A stretch of 64,000 nt of DNA, taken from assembly GCF_019145375.1 (NCBI RefSeq), contig NZ_JAHSTX010000001.1, positions 1,897,001 to 1,961,000 on the forward strand, written 5' to 3'. Both the position numbers and the translations under genes were made by a program. Numbering within the stretch: the first letter of the stretch is position 1; every line of letters begins with the position of its first letter. Positions 26,390 to 33,574 of this stretch are shown in pieces. The stretch is from Pseudomonas triticicola. Lineage in GTDB: Bacteria; Pseudomonadota; Gammaproteobacteria; Pseudomonadales; Pseudomonadaceae. Below the pieces are notes generated by a model, which ran no database searches, was not told the origin of the DNA, and was given only the letters and a program-made list of their open reading frames with translations.

Positions 26390-26911
26390 ATGGACGGATT
26401 CAACCTGCGTCATCTCGCTCTGGCTGTTGCACTGTCTGCCGGCATGGGCAGCGCCTTTGCCGCGACCGACAATGACTTTGTCGATAACGCCGCCGCCGGC
26501 GGCATCGCTGAAATCGAAACCAGCCGCCTGGCGCTGGAAAAAAGCCAGTCAGCTGACATCAAAGCCTTTGCCAATCAGATGATCACCGATCACAGCAAAG
26601 CCAACGATGAGCTGGCAGCAATTGCCAAGGCCAACGACATCGAAGTCCCGGACACCACCACCCTGGTCAAACAGGCCAAGGAAAAGATTCTCGACATGCG
26701 CGATGAATCCTTCGATGCTGCCTACGCCAACAACCAGGTCAAGGCTCACGAAGAAACCATCGAGCTGTTCAAGAAACAGGCTAACACCGTGACCGATGAC
26801 AAGGCCAAAGGCGCCACTGAACTGAAAGCGTTCGCGCAGAAGATGCTGCCAGCGCTGGAAAAACACCTGGCCCACGCCAAAGAGCTGCAAGCCAAACATC
26901 CGAGCAAGTAA
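26390..26911 (+). CDS. Exported DUF4142 (ferritin-like) protein
   Basis: A 173-residue protein with a Sec signal peptide (residues 1 to about 25, ending SAFA-A) and a four-helix DUF4142 domain. Family motifs present are ALEKSQSADIKAFANQMITDHSKAN and FDAAYANNQVKAHEETIELFKKQA, ending in LPALEKHLAHAKELQ. DUF4142 proteins are periplasmic, structurally ferritin-like, and often induced by stress or in stationary phase; no biochemical role is established. The ATG at 26390 follows a GTGGAGA ribosome site. A strong terminator follows directly, so it is a single-gene unit. Confidence 0.9.
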   Translation: MDGFNLRHLALAVALSAGMGSAFAATDNDFVDNAAAGGIAEIETSRLALEKSQSADIKAFANQMITDHSKANDELAAIAKANDIEVPDTTTLVKQAKEKILDMRDESFDAAYANNQVKAHEETIELFKKQANTVTDDKAKGATELKAFAQKMLPALEKHLAHAKELQAKHPSK

Positions 26912-26923
26912 CCGCCCGGCAAT

Positions 26924-26955
26924 AAAAAGGCCGCATCCTTCGATGCGGCCTTTTT
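26924..26955 (+). terminator. Rho-independent terminator after DUF4142 gene
   Basis: AAAAAGGCCGCATC and GATGCGGCCTTTTT form a perfect stem with a four-base loop and a terminal T-tract. The A-tract on the other side makes it usable by the convergent gene as well. Confidence 0.92.
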
Positions 26956-26967
26956 GCGTTTCAGCGA

Positions 26968-27246
26968 TCAACCGCCATCGGTGTCGATATCGGCGTCGGT
27001 GCTTTCGCCCGGTTCAGGACGGTCCGGGTCAGGCTTGAAGCCGGGGCTGAAGTCGTTGCTGTTGTCGTTGTGATGCTGCTTCTGATCGACCTCGGCAGCC
27101 GCGCTGTCCGCTTGTCCTTCTTCAGCCGGCGCGGGGGTATTTTGTCCCGGTGTCTGCGGGTCGATGGCCGGGTCGTTGCGGTTAATTGACTCTGAGGACT
27201 GATTTTGCTGTTGCGGCGCTTGCTCGTTCATATCCACCTCATTCAT
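26968..27246 (-). CDS. Small acidic, probably disordered protein (92 aa)
   Basis: A 92-residue low-complexity protein rich in Asn, Gln, Asp, Glu and Pro, with no hydrophobic core, so predicted to be intrinsically disordered. The start is the ATG at 27246, with AGGAGG seven bases upstream. Its C-terminal third contains GFKPDPDRPEPGES, matching the 54-residue protein encoded at 25667-25831. It ends in an acidic DADIDTDGG tail and shares the terminator with the DUF4142 gene. Unknown function; not homologous to anything I recognise by name. Confidence 0.72.
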   Translation of the reverse strand: MNEVDMNEQAPQQQNQSSESINRNDPAIDPQTPGQNTPAPAEEGQADSAAAEVDQKQHHNDNSNDFSPGFKPDPDRPEPGESTDADIDTDGG

Positions 27247-27491
27247 AGTCCTGCCTCCTTCTTCCAGCACGACTGGAAAACGTCGGGCATGCAGATTCGA
27301 AGCCTGACGCCGCAGATTCGTTCAAAACATCGTTGCCTGCTGCCACGCCGACTAGAGTTAGCGGGGCGTTCGACGCGGCAGGCAGAAAAATTCGCCGCTG
27401 GGTGAACAACTATTTCAAGCGGCAAATGTCAGTCAATTCGCGCCGGTCATTTCGCTGAGCCGGCCCCTATACGTAACGGAGCGACACGCAC

Positions 27492-28343
27492 ATGGCAGCA
27501 CTGCAGAACAGCACAGTTGAAGCAATCAGGAACAACCAGGCTCATCTGCTGAGCGAATGGACCAAACGCCTCGAAGCCAGCGGCGCCACGCGCAATCTCA
27601 AAGAACACGACCTCGCTCAGCAAACCCGCGACTTGCTCTCCCTGCTGCTGGCCGGTCTGGAAAACGGCAACGGCAGCAAGATTGCCGCCGCAGGTTGGGA
27701 AGATACCCGTCAGTTCCTTGAAAAACTGTCGCAGAGCCGCGCCCTGCTCGGCCAGGATTCCCAGCAAACCGCCAACTTCATCTTCGCGTTGAAAGGTCCG
27801 CTGTTCGCCCTGCTGCAAAACCATTATCAGGACCAGCCGGCACTGCTCGCCGAGCAACTGCTGGAAGTTTCCGAACTGCTCGATACGGTCGGCATGCACA
27901 CCATCGGCACCTTCCAGAAATCCCGCGAAGCGGTGATCAAGCGTCAGCAGGAAGAGCTGCTGGAACTGTCGACTCCGGTGGTCAAGCTGTGGGACGGCGT
28001 ACTCGCCCTGCCAATGATCGGCACCCTCGATTCGCAGCGCACGCAAGTGGTGATGGAATCGCTGCTGCAACGCATCGTCGACACCGGTTCGGAAATCGCC
28101 ATCATCGACATCACCGGCGTGCCGACAGTCGACACTCTGGTCGCCCAGCACCTGCTGAAAACCGTGACCGCGATTCGCCTGATGGGCGCTGATTGCATCA
28201 TCAGCGGCGTGCGTCCGCAGATCGCCCAGACCATCGTGCACCTCGGTCTGGATCTGCAAGGCGTCGTGACCAAGGCCAACCTGGCCGACGCCTTGAAACT
28301 GGCCCTGACCCGCTTGGGTGTCAGCCTCGTCAAGACGGCTTGA
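27492..28343 (+). CDS. RsbR-like stressosome scaffold (STAS) protein
   Basis: A 283-residue protein with a helical N-terminal sensor domain of the RsbRD type (residues 1 to about 150) and a C-terminal STAS domain (about 160-275). The STAS part carries the RsbR-type phosphothreonine motifs: IDITGVPTVDTLVAQHLL (Thr208 and Thr215) and SGVRPQIAQTIVHLG (Thr247). In Bacillus, RsbR and RsbS build the stressosome, a large signalling particle that holds RsbT until stress. It is the first gene of a six-gene plus-strand operon; the next ATG is two bases after its stop. The N-terminal domain lacks heme or LOV motifs that I can see, so the signal is unknown. Confidence 0.85.
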   Translation: MAALQNSTVEAIRNNQAHLLSEWTKRLEASGATRNLKEHDLAQQTRDLLSLLLAGLENGNGSKIAAAGWEDTRQFLEKLSQSRALLGQDSQQTANFIFALKGPLFALLQNHYQDQPALLAEQLLEVSELLDTVGMHTIGTFQKSREAVIKRQQEELLELSTPVVKLWDGVLALPMIGTLDSQRTQVVMESLLQRIVDTGSEIAIIDITGVPTVDTLVAQHLLKTVTAIRLMGADCIISGVRPQIAQTIVHLGLDLQGVVTKANLADALKLALTRLGVSLVKTA

Positions 28344-28345
28344 CC

Positions 28346-28708
28346 ATGGAACGTATTCCGATTCTTCAAATGGGCGATTTCTTGCTGGTGACCATTCAGG
28401 TCGACATGCATGATCAACTTGCGATGACCCTGCAGGACGATCTGTCCGAGCGCATCAGCAAGACCTCGGCCCGCGGGGTGTTGATCGACATTTCGGCGCT
28501 GGACATGGTCGATTCGTTCATCGGGCGCATGATCGGCACGATTTCCGGTCTATCTAAAATCATGGACGCCGAAACCGTGCTGGTCGGCATGCAACCGGCG
28601 GTGGCGATCACCCTGGTTGAGCTGGGCATGACGTTGCCGGGTGTCAGCACCGCGCTCAACGTCGAACGCGGAATGAAACTGCTGCGGGAACGAGTACTTG
28701 CACAATGA
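28346..28708 (+). CDS. rsbS: RsbS-like stressosome STAS protein
   Basis: A 120-residue single STAS domain protein corresponding to RsbS. It opens with IPILQMGDFLLVTIQVDMHD, as RsbS does, and keeps the phosphoserine motif GVLIDISALDMVDSFIGR (Ser57 is the expected RsbT target). It ends with the SPVE-less but typical GVSTALNVERGMKLL helix. The ATG at 28346 is two bases after the RsbR stop, and its stop overlaps the start of the RsbT gene. In known systems it is the core of the stressosome and the antagonist of RsbT. Confidence 0.88.
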   Translation: MERIPILQMGDFLLVTIQVDMHDQLAMTLQDDLSERISKTSARGVLIDISALDMVDSFIGRMIGTISGLSKIMDAETVLVGMQPAVAITLVELGMTLPGVSTALNVERGMKLLRERVLAQ

Positions 28709-29109
28709 CCGTGCGCAGCAGCGGTACTCAACCCATCCTGATCGAACAGGACGTGGTACTGGCTCGCCAGACCACGCGCAAGCTCGCCACCGAATGTGGC
28801 ATGCGCCTCATCGACCTGACCAAACTGGTTACCGCCGTCAGCGAGCTGGCGCGCAATACCATGGTCTATGGCGGCGGCGGCGACATGGATTGGCAGATCC
28901 TCGAGGAAAACGGCCGGGTCGGTTTGCGCATCACCTTCCGCGACGAAGGCCCGGGCATCCCCGACATCAAACTGGCAATGACCGACGGCTGGACTTCCGG
29001 CAGCGGACTAGGCCTCGGCCTGACCGGCGCCAAGCGCCTGGTCAATGAATTCGAACTCGACACTGAGCCCGGCAAAGGCACGCGCATTACGATCACACGA
29101 TGGACATGA
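28705..29109 (+). CDS. rsbT: RsbT-like switch serine/threonine kinase
   Basis: A 134-residue GHKL-fold kinase corresponding to RsbT, which phosphorylates RsbR and RsbS and is released on stress. The N box ELARNTMVYGGGG, G1 box DEGPGIPDI and G2 box GSGLGLGLTGAKRL are all present, so ATP binding should be intact. It overlaps RsbS by an ATGA and overlaps the next gene by ten bases. In Bacillus the released RsbT activates the phosphatase RsbU; no RsbU-like gene or sigma-B gene is present here, so its target must be another protein, possibly one of the downstream kinases (inference). Confidence 0.88.
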   Translation: MTVRSSGTQPILIEQDVVLARQTTRKLATECGMRLIDLTKLVTAVSELARNTMVYGGGGDMDWQILEENGRVGLRITFRDEGPGIPDIKLAMTDGWTSGSGLGLGLTGAKRLVNEFELDTEPGKGTRITITRWT

Positions 29110-30119
29110 ATATCACCGGGTCGTTGACCCAGGTTCTGCCGATCGAGGACAGCAGCCAGATCGGCCACGCCCGGCGCACCGCGCAGAAACTCGCCGAGCA
29201 GCATGGCTTCGACGAAAACGATGCCGGACGCGTGGCGCTGGTCGCGACGGAACTGGCAAGCAACGTGCTCAAGCATGCCCAGCGCGGTGAATTTCACCTG
29301 CGTGTGCTGGCGCGACCAGGCAACGGCTTCGGCATCGAGATGCAGACTGTGGATCGCGCGCAGGGCTTTGATCTGGATGCCTGTCTGGCGGACGGTTTTT
29401 CCACTGGCGGCACGCAAGGCATCGGCCTCGGCGCCGTATCGCGGCAGACCAATGTCTTCGATGTCTACGCAGACCACCGTGGCGCGGTGTTGCTGGCGCG
29501 AATTTTTCCGCGCAGCGATCGTCAGGCCGATATCCGCTTCGGCGTCAGCCAGCATTCGCTGCATGCCGATCCAGCCTGCGGCGATGTCTGGCATCTGACG
29601 TATGAAGGCTCGCGGATCAGCGCGCTGGTGGTCGATGGCCTCGGTCATGGCGAAGACGCCGAGCGCGCAGGCCTGGCCGGGGCGCAGGCATTCGCCCGGG
29701 CGCCGTTTGCCGATCCAGTGGTATTGATGGAAGACCTGCATCAGGAAATGCTCGGCACCCGCGGCGGCGCGGTCGCTTTCGCGCAGTTCGACAGCCAGCG
29801 CGATGGCCTGACGTTCGCCGGTGTCGGTAACATTGGCGCCAGTCTGCTCGAGGCTGGCAAATCCCGTGGCCTGGCCTCGCACCCCGGCATCGTTGGCGGC
29901 CAGTACCGTAAAGCCAAACCCTTTGACTATGCTCACGTGAACGGACATTTATTGATCATGTACAGCGACGGCTTACAGTCCCGTTGGAATCTTGCAGACT
30001 ACCCCGGCCTGGTGCATCGCCATCCGTCCGTGATAGCCAGCGTCCTGCACCGCGACTTCTGTCGTGGTCGCGATGACGTGACGGTACTGGTCGTTGCTCT
30101 GGAGGCCGCCCATGGCTGA
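29100..30119 (+). CDS. Fused GHKL ATPase - SpoIIE/PP2C phosphatase (RsbX-like)
   Basis: A 339-residue two-domain protein. Residues 1 to about 140 form a second GHKL kinase-like domain (VALVATELASNVLKHAQRGEF as the N box, GGTQGIGLGAVSRQT as the G2 region). Residues from about 150 form a PP2C-type phosphatase of the SpoIIE/RsbX class (ALVVDGLGHGEDAERAG metal-binding motif, GVGNIGASLL, and a C-terminal SDGLQSRW..CRGRDDVTVLVV). RsbX dephosphorylates RsbR and RsbS to reset the stressosome. The fusion places an antagonist-type kinase and the resetting phosphatase in one chain. It overlaps the RsbT gene at its start and the histidine kinase gene by eight bases at its end. Confidence 0.85.
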   Translation: MDMNITGSLTQVLPIEDSSQIGHARRTAQKLAEQHGFDENDAGRVALVATELASNVLKHAQRGEFHLRVLARPGNGFGIEMQTVDRAQGFDLDACLADGFSTGGTQGIGLGAVSRQTNVFDVYADHRGAVLLARIFPRSDRQADIRFGVSQHSLHADPACGDVWHLTYEGSRISALVVDGLGHGEDAERAGLAGAQAFARAPFADPVVLMEDLHQEMLGTRGGAVAFAQFDSQRDGLTFAGVGNIGASLLEAGKSRGLASHPGIVGGQYRKAKPFDYAHVNGHLLIMYSDGLQSRWNLADYPGLVHRHPSVIASVLHRDFCRGRDDVTVLVVALEAAHG

Positions 30120-30987
30120 ATCGACTACCTTGAGCCATGCCGAACAGGCGGCGCTCATCGCTCAGTTGCAGCGCGAAACCACTGCCCTGCGCGAAGAGCT
30201 CGATGAAACCAACCAGGGCGTGCTGGCGCTGTACGCCGAGCTCGACACTCAGGCTGAAGAACTGCGTCAGGCATCGGATCTCAAGAGCCGCTTCCTGTCA
30301 TACATGAGCCATGAATTCCGTACACCGCTGGGTTCGATTCTGAGCATCAACAGTCTGCTCGCTGACGAACTCGACGGTCCGCTCAGCCCTGAACAGCACA
30401 AGCAGGTGGCCTTCGTCAGCACCGCTGCCCGCGAGCTCAGCGACATGGTTGATGACCTGCTCGATCTGGCGAAGATCGAAGCCGGGCGCATCAGCATCTC
30501 GCCGGCCTGGTTCGACATGTTCGACCTGTTTTCGGCCCTGCGGGGGATGTTCCGGCCAATCGTCGACGCCTCGGCGGTGGATCTGATCTTCGAAGAGCCG
30601 CTGGGCCTGCCGCGCCTGTATACCGATGACAAGAAGCTCGGGCAGATCCTGCGCAACTTCATTTCCAACTCGCTGAAATTCACCACCCGTGGCGAAGTGC
30701 GCGTGTCGGCGCGACTGGAAGGTGAAGACAAGGTGCGCTTTGCCGTCAGCGACACCGGCATCGGCATCGCGGCCGAGTTGCATGACACGCTGTTCGAAGA
30801 CTTCTCCCAAGTCGATTCGCCATTGCAGAAACGTCTGCGCGGCACCGGTCTGGGTCTGTCACTATGCAAGCGTTTCGCCGCCCTGCTCGGCGGTGAAGTC
30901 GGGGTAGACAGTACGCCGGGCGTGGGCTCGACGTTCTTTGTCATCATCCCGCTGGCAATCGCTCTGGAGAACGTCGATGAATCGTGA
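30112..30987 (+). CDS. Soluble sensor histidine kinase of the stressosome operon
   Basis: A 291-residue cytosolic histidine kinase. A coiled-coil N-terminus (residues 8-60, EQAALIAQLQRETTALREEL) leads into the dimerisation domain with the H box FLSYMSHEFRTPLGS (His67). N, G1, F and G2 boxes follow (NFISNSLKF, DTGIGIA, FEDFSQVDS, GTGLGLSLC). There is no transmembrane helix or PAS domain, so it cannot sense an external signal by itself and probably receives it from the stressosome proteins (inference). The start is the ATG at 30112, with GGAGG six bases upstream. It overlaps both neighbouring genes. Confidence 0.88.
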   Translation: MAESTTLSHAEQAALIAQLQRETTALREELDETNQGVLALYAELDTQAEELRQASDLKSRFLSYMSHEFRTPLGSILSINSLLADELDGPLSPEQHKQVAFVSTAARELSDMVDDLLDLAKIEAGRISISPAWFDMFDLFSALRGMFRPIVDASAVDLIFEEPLGLPRLYTDDKKLGQILRNFISNSLKFTTRGEVRVSARLEGEDKVRFAVSDTGIGIAAELHDTLFEDFSQVDSPLQKRLRGTGLGLSLCKRFAALLGGEVGVDSTPGVGSTFFVIIPLAIALENVDES

Positions 30988-32920
30988 CATCCGCCTGTTG
31001 ATTGTCGATGACAACGTCGCCACCCGTTACGCCCTGCGTCGGCGCCTGGAGCGCCACGGCTACACGGTGCTCGAAGCCGGCACCGGCAGCGACGGCCTGG
31101 CCCTGATCGAGAGCGAAGCCCTCGATGCGTTGATCCTCGACGTCAACCTGCCGGACATGAGCGGTTTCGACATCGTCCGCCTGTTGCGCGCCGACCCGCG
31201 CACCGCGCTGCTGCCGGTGATTCATGTGTCAGCGGCGTCGATCCAGACCGGCGACATCATCACCGGCCTCAACGCGGGCGCCGATGCTTATCTGATTCAC
31301 CCGGTCGACCCCGATGTGCTCTTGGCGACGCTGCGTACCCTGCTGCGGGTGCGCGACACGGAAAATGCCCTGCGCGAAAGCGAGGCGCGTTTCCGCGAGA
31401 TCTTCGCCAACGTCTCGGCGCCGATCGCGGTGCTCGATGCCAATCTGAAAGTGCATGAGTGCAATCACGCATTCGCCCAATTGATCGTCGATAACCGCGA
31501 TCCGCAGGCGCTGCGTGAATGCTTTGCCGAAGATCAATGCTCGATCCTCGATGAACTGCGTCTGCGTCTGGTCGACGGCGAGCGCTGGAAAGGCACGCTG
31601 AACATGCGCGTGCAGGGCGAGATTCGCGAGACGCAATGGCAGATTTCGCCGTATCGCACGCCAGAGCTGAGCCTGGTGTTCGTCGAGGACGTCACCGAAC
31701 ACCGTCACCGCGAGCGCTCGCATCTGGCGCGACTGGATGACACCACCACGCAGCTGGCCAAAGAAGTCGCCGAGCGCGTGCACGCCGAAGCGCAATTGCT
31801 GCAAGTGCAGAAAATGGATGCGCTGGGCAAGCTCACCGGCGGTATCGCCCACGACTTCAACAACCTGCTCACCGGGATCATCACCAGCCTGGAACTGATC
31901 CAGAAACGCGTGGCCGATGAGCGTCTGGACAAGGTGCAGTTCTACACCGAAGCAGCGCTGAACTCAGCGATGAGCGCGGCCTCGCTGACCCATCGTCTGC
32001 TGGCATTTGCCCGGCAGCAGCCGCTCGATACACGGCCGGTGGACATCAACGAGCATGTCCGCTCGCTGGAAGAATTGCTGGTGCGCACCATCGGCGAGCG
32101 CATCACCCTCAAGCTGGAACTGACCAACAAACCGGCGATTGCGCTGGTCGACCCGGTGCAGCTGGAAAGCGCGGTGCTCAACCTGGTGATCAACGCCCGC
32201 GATGCCCTGCCCTCCGGCGGCAATATCTGGGTCAATACTTACGCCGCGTATTCCCACGGCGATCCGAATCTGGCCGATGGCGCGTACGTGGCGTTGTCGG
32301 TACGCGACGACGGCACCGGCATCGAACACAACGTGATCGACAAGGTGTTCGAGCCGTTTTTCACTACCAAGCCGTTGGGCCAGGGCACCGGGCTTGGTCT
32401 GTCAACGATTTACGGCTTTGCCCGTCAGTCCGGCGGTGACGCGCACATTCGTAGCGTCGCCCGGCGTGGCACCGAAGTGACGATCATGCTGCCGGGCACC
32501 AACGACCCGACCGGGGCCGACGCGCCTGTGCCCGTGCCTGACGCCAAAGGCAGTGGCGAGCATGTGCTGATCGTCGAGGACATGGCCACGGTGCGCTTGT
32601 TCGTCACCGAAGTGCTGGAAGATGCCGGCTACCGCTGCACGCAAGCGGCGGATATCGAATCGGCGCTGGAGCGCTTGCAGAACGACCCATCCATTAACCT
32701 GCTGCTGACCGACGTCGGCTTGCCGCGCATGAGCGGCCGCGAACTGGCGGATGTTGCCCGTGGCTGGCACGAGGGGTTGCCGATCCTGTTCATGACCGGC
32801 TACGCCGAAACCGCGCTTAACCGCCAGGTCTTCCTCGGCACCGGCATGGACATGCTGGTCAAACCGTTCCAGATCAGCGAACTGCTCGACAAGGTCCGCC
32901 GCACGCTGGATGGCGCCTGA
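30977..32920 (+). CDS. Hybrid histidine kinase REC-PAS-HisKA-HATPase-REC
   Basis: A 647-residue soluble hybrid kinase. Domain order: receiver (residues 1-125, phospho-acceptor Asp55 in LILDVNLPD), PAS (about 137-245), HisKA with GGIAHDFNNLLTG (His292), HATPase with VINARDALPSGG, DDGTGIEHN and GTGLGLSTIYG, and a C-terminal receiver (about 527-645, Asp578 in LLLTDVGLPRMSG). The start is the ATG at 30977, preceded by GGAGA, overlapping the upstream kinase gene by 11 bases. It closes the stressosome operon. No DNA-binding output domain exists in the operon, so the output is either a distant regulator or protein-protein control. Confidence 0.9.
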   Translation: MNRDIRLLIVDDNVATRYALRRRLERHGYTVLEAGTGSDGLALIESEALDALILDVNLPDMSGFDIVRLLRADPRTALLPVIHVSAASIQTGDIITGLNAGADAYLIHPVDPDVLLATLRTLLRVRDTENALRESEARFREIFANVSAPIAVLDANLKVHECNHAFAQLIVDNRDPQALRECFAEDQCSILDELRLRLVDGERWKGTLNMRVQGEIRETQWQISPYRTPELSLVFVEDVTEHRHRERSHLARLDDTTTQLAKEVAERVHAEAQLLQVQKMDALGKLTGGIAHDFNNLLTGIITSLELIQKRVADERLDKVQFYTEAALNSAMSAASLTHRLLAFARQQPLDTRPVDINEHVRSLEELLVRTIGERITLKLELTNKPAIALVDPVQLESAVLNLVINARDALPSGGNIWVNTYAAYSHGDPNLADGAYVALSVRDDGTGIEHNVIDKVFEPFFTTKPLGQGTGLGLSTIYGFARQSGGDAHIRSVARRGTEVTIMLPGTNDPTGADAPVPVPDAKGSGEHVLIVEDMATVRLFVTEVLEDAGYRCTQAADIESALERLQNDPSINLLLTDVGLPRMSGRELADVARGWHEGLPILFMTGYAETALNRQVFLGTGMDMLVKPFQISELLDKVRRTLDGA

Positions 32921-32936
32921 ACTGACACACATCCCC

Positions 32937-33556
32937 GTGTAGGAGCGAGCCTGCTCGCGAAGGCGTCCGTCCAGTCAATTCATCTGCGACTGACACTCCG
33001 CTTTCGCGAGCAAGCTCGCTCCCACAAGGGGATCCGGGGATGGCCACCTTGGGTACACCATTCAAAACTGTGGGAACGAGCCTGCTCGCGAAGGCGTCCG
33101 TTCACTCAGCTCATCTGCGACTGACACTCCGCTTTAGCGAGCAGGCTCGCTCCCACAAGGGGATCCGGGGATGGCCACCTTGGGTACACCATTCAAAACT
33201 GTGGGAACGAGCCTGCTCGCGAAGGCGTCCGTCCAGTCAGCTCATCTGCGACTGACATTCTGCTTTCGCGAGCAGGCTCGCTCCCACAGGGGTATCCGGG
33301 GATGGCCACCTTTCTGGGTACACCATTCAAAACTGTGGGAGCGAGCCTGCTCGCGAAGGCGTCCGTCCAGTCAGCTCATCTGCGACTGACATTCCGCTTT
33401 AGCGAGCAAGCTCGCGAAGGCGTTCGTTCAGTCAGCTGATCTGCGACTGACATTCCGCTTTCGCGAGCAGGCTCGCTCCCACAGGGGATCTGGTGTGTGA
33501 CGATCTGTCCGGGTACACCATTCAAAACTGTGGGAGCGAGCCTGCTCGCGAAGGCG
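32937..33556. repeat. Tandem REP array, about 131-bp unit
   Basis: This 654-base gap between the hybrid kinase and uvrA genes contains no gene. It is filled by REP doublets alternating with a conserved spacer (GGGGATGGCCACC..GGGTACACCATTCAAAACT). Forward REP cores begin near 32937, 33070, 33201, 33335 and 33530, so copies are about 131-134 bases apart. A further copy near 33400-33425 is a hybrid in which the left and right palindromes are joined and the spacer is lost. Confidence 0.92.
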
Positions 33557-33574
33557 TCTGGCGGGGCGCCGCCA

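Noticed and set aside
33040..33389. Short plus-strand frames in the 131-bp REP array
   Set aside because: They repeat the same translated REP unit; no coding evidence.
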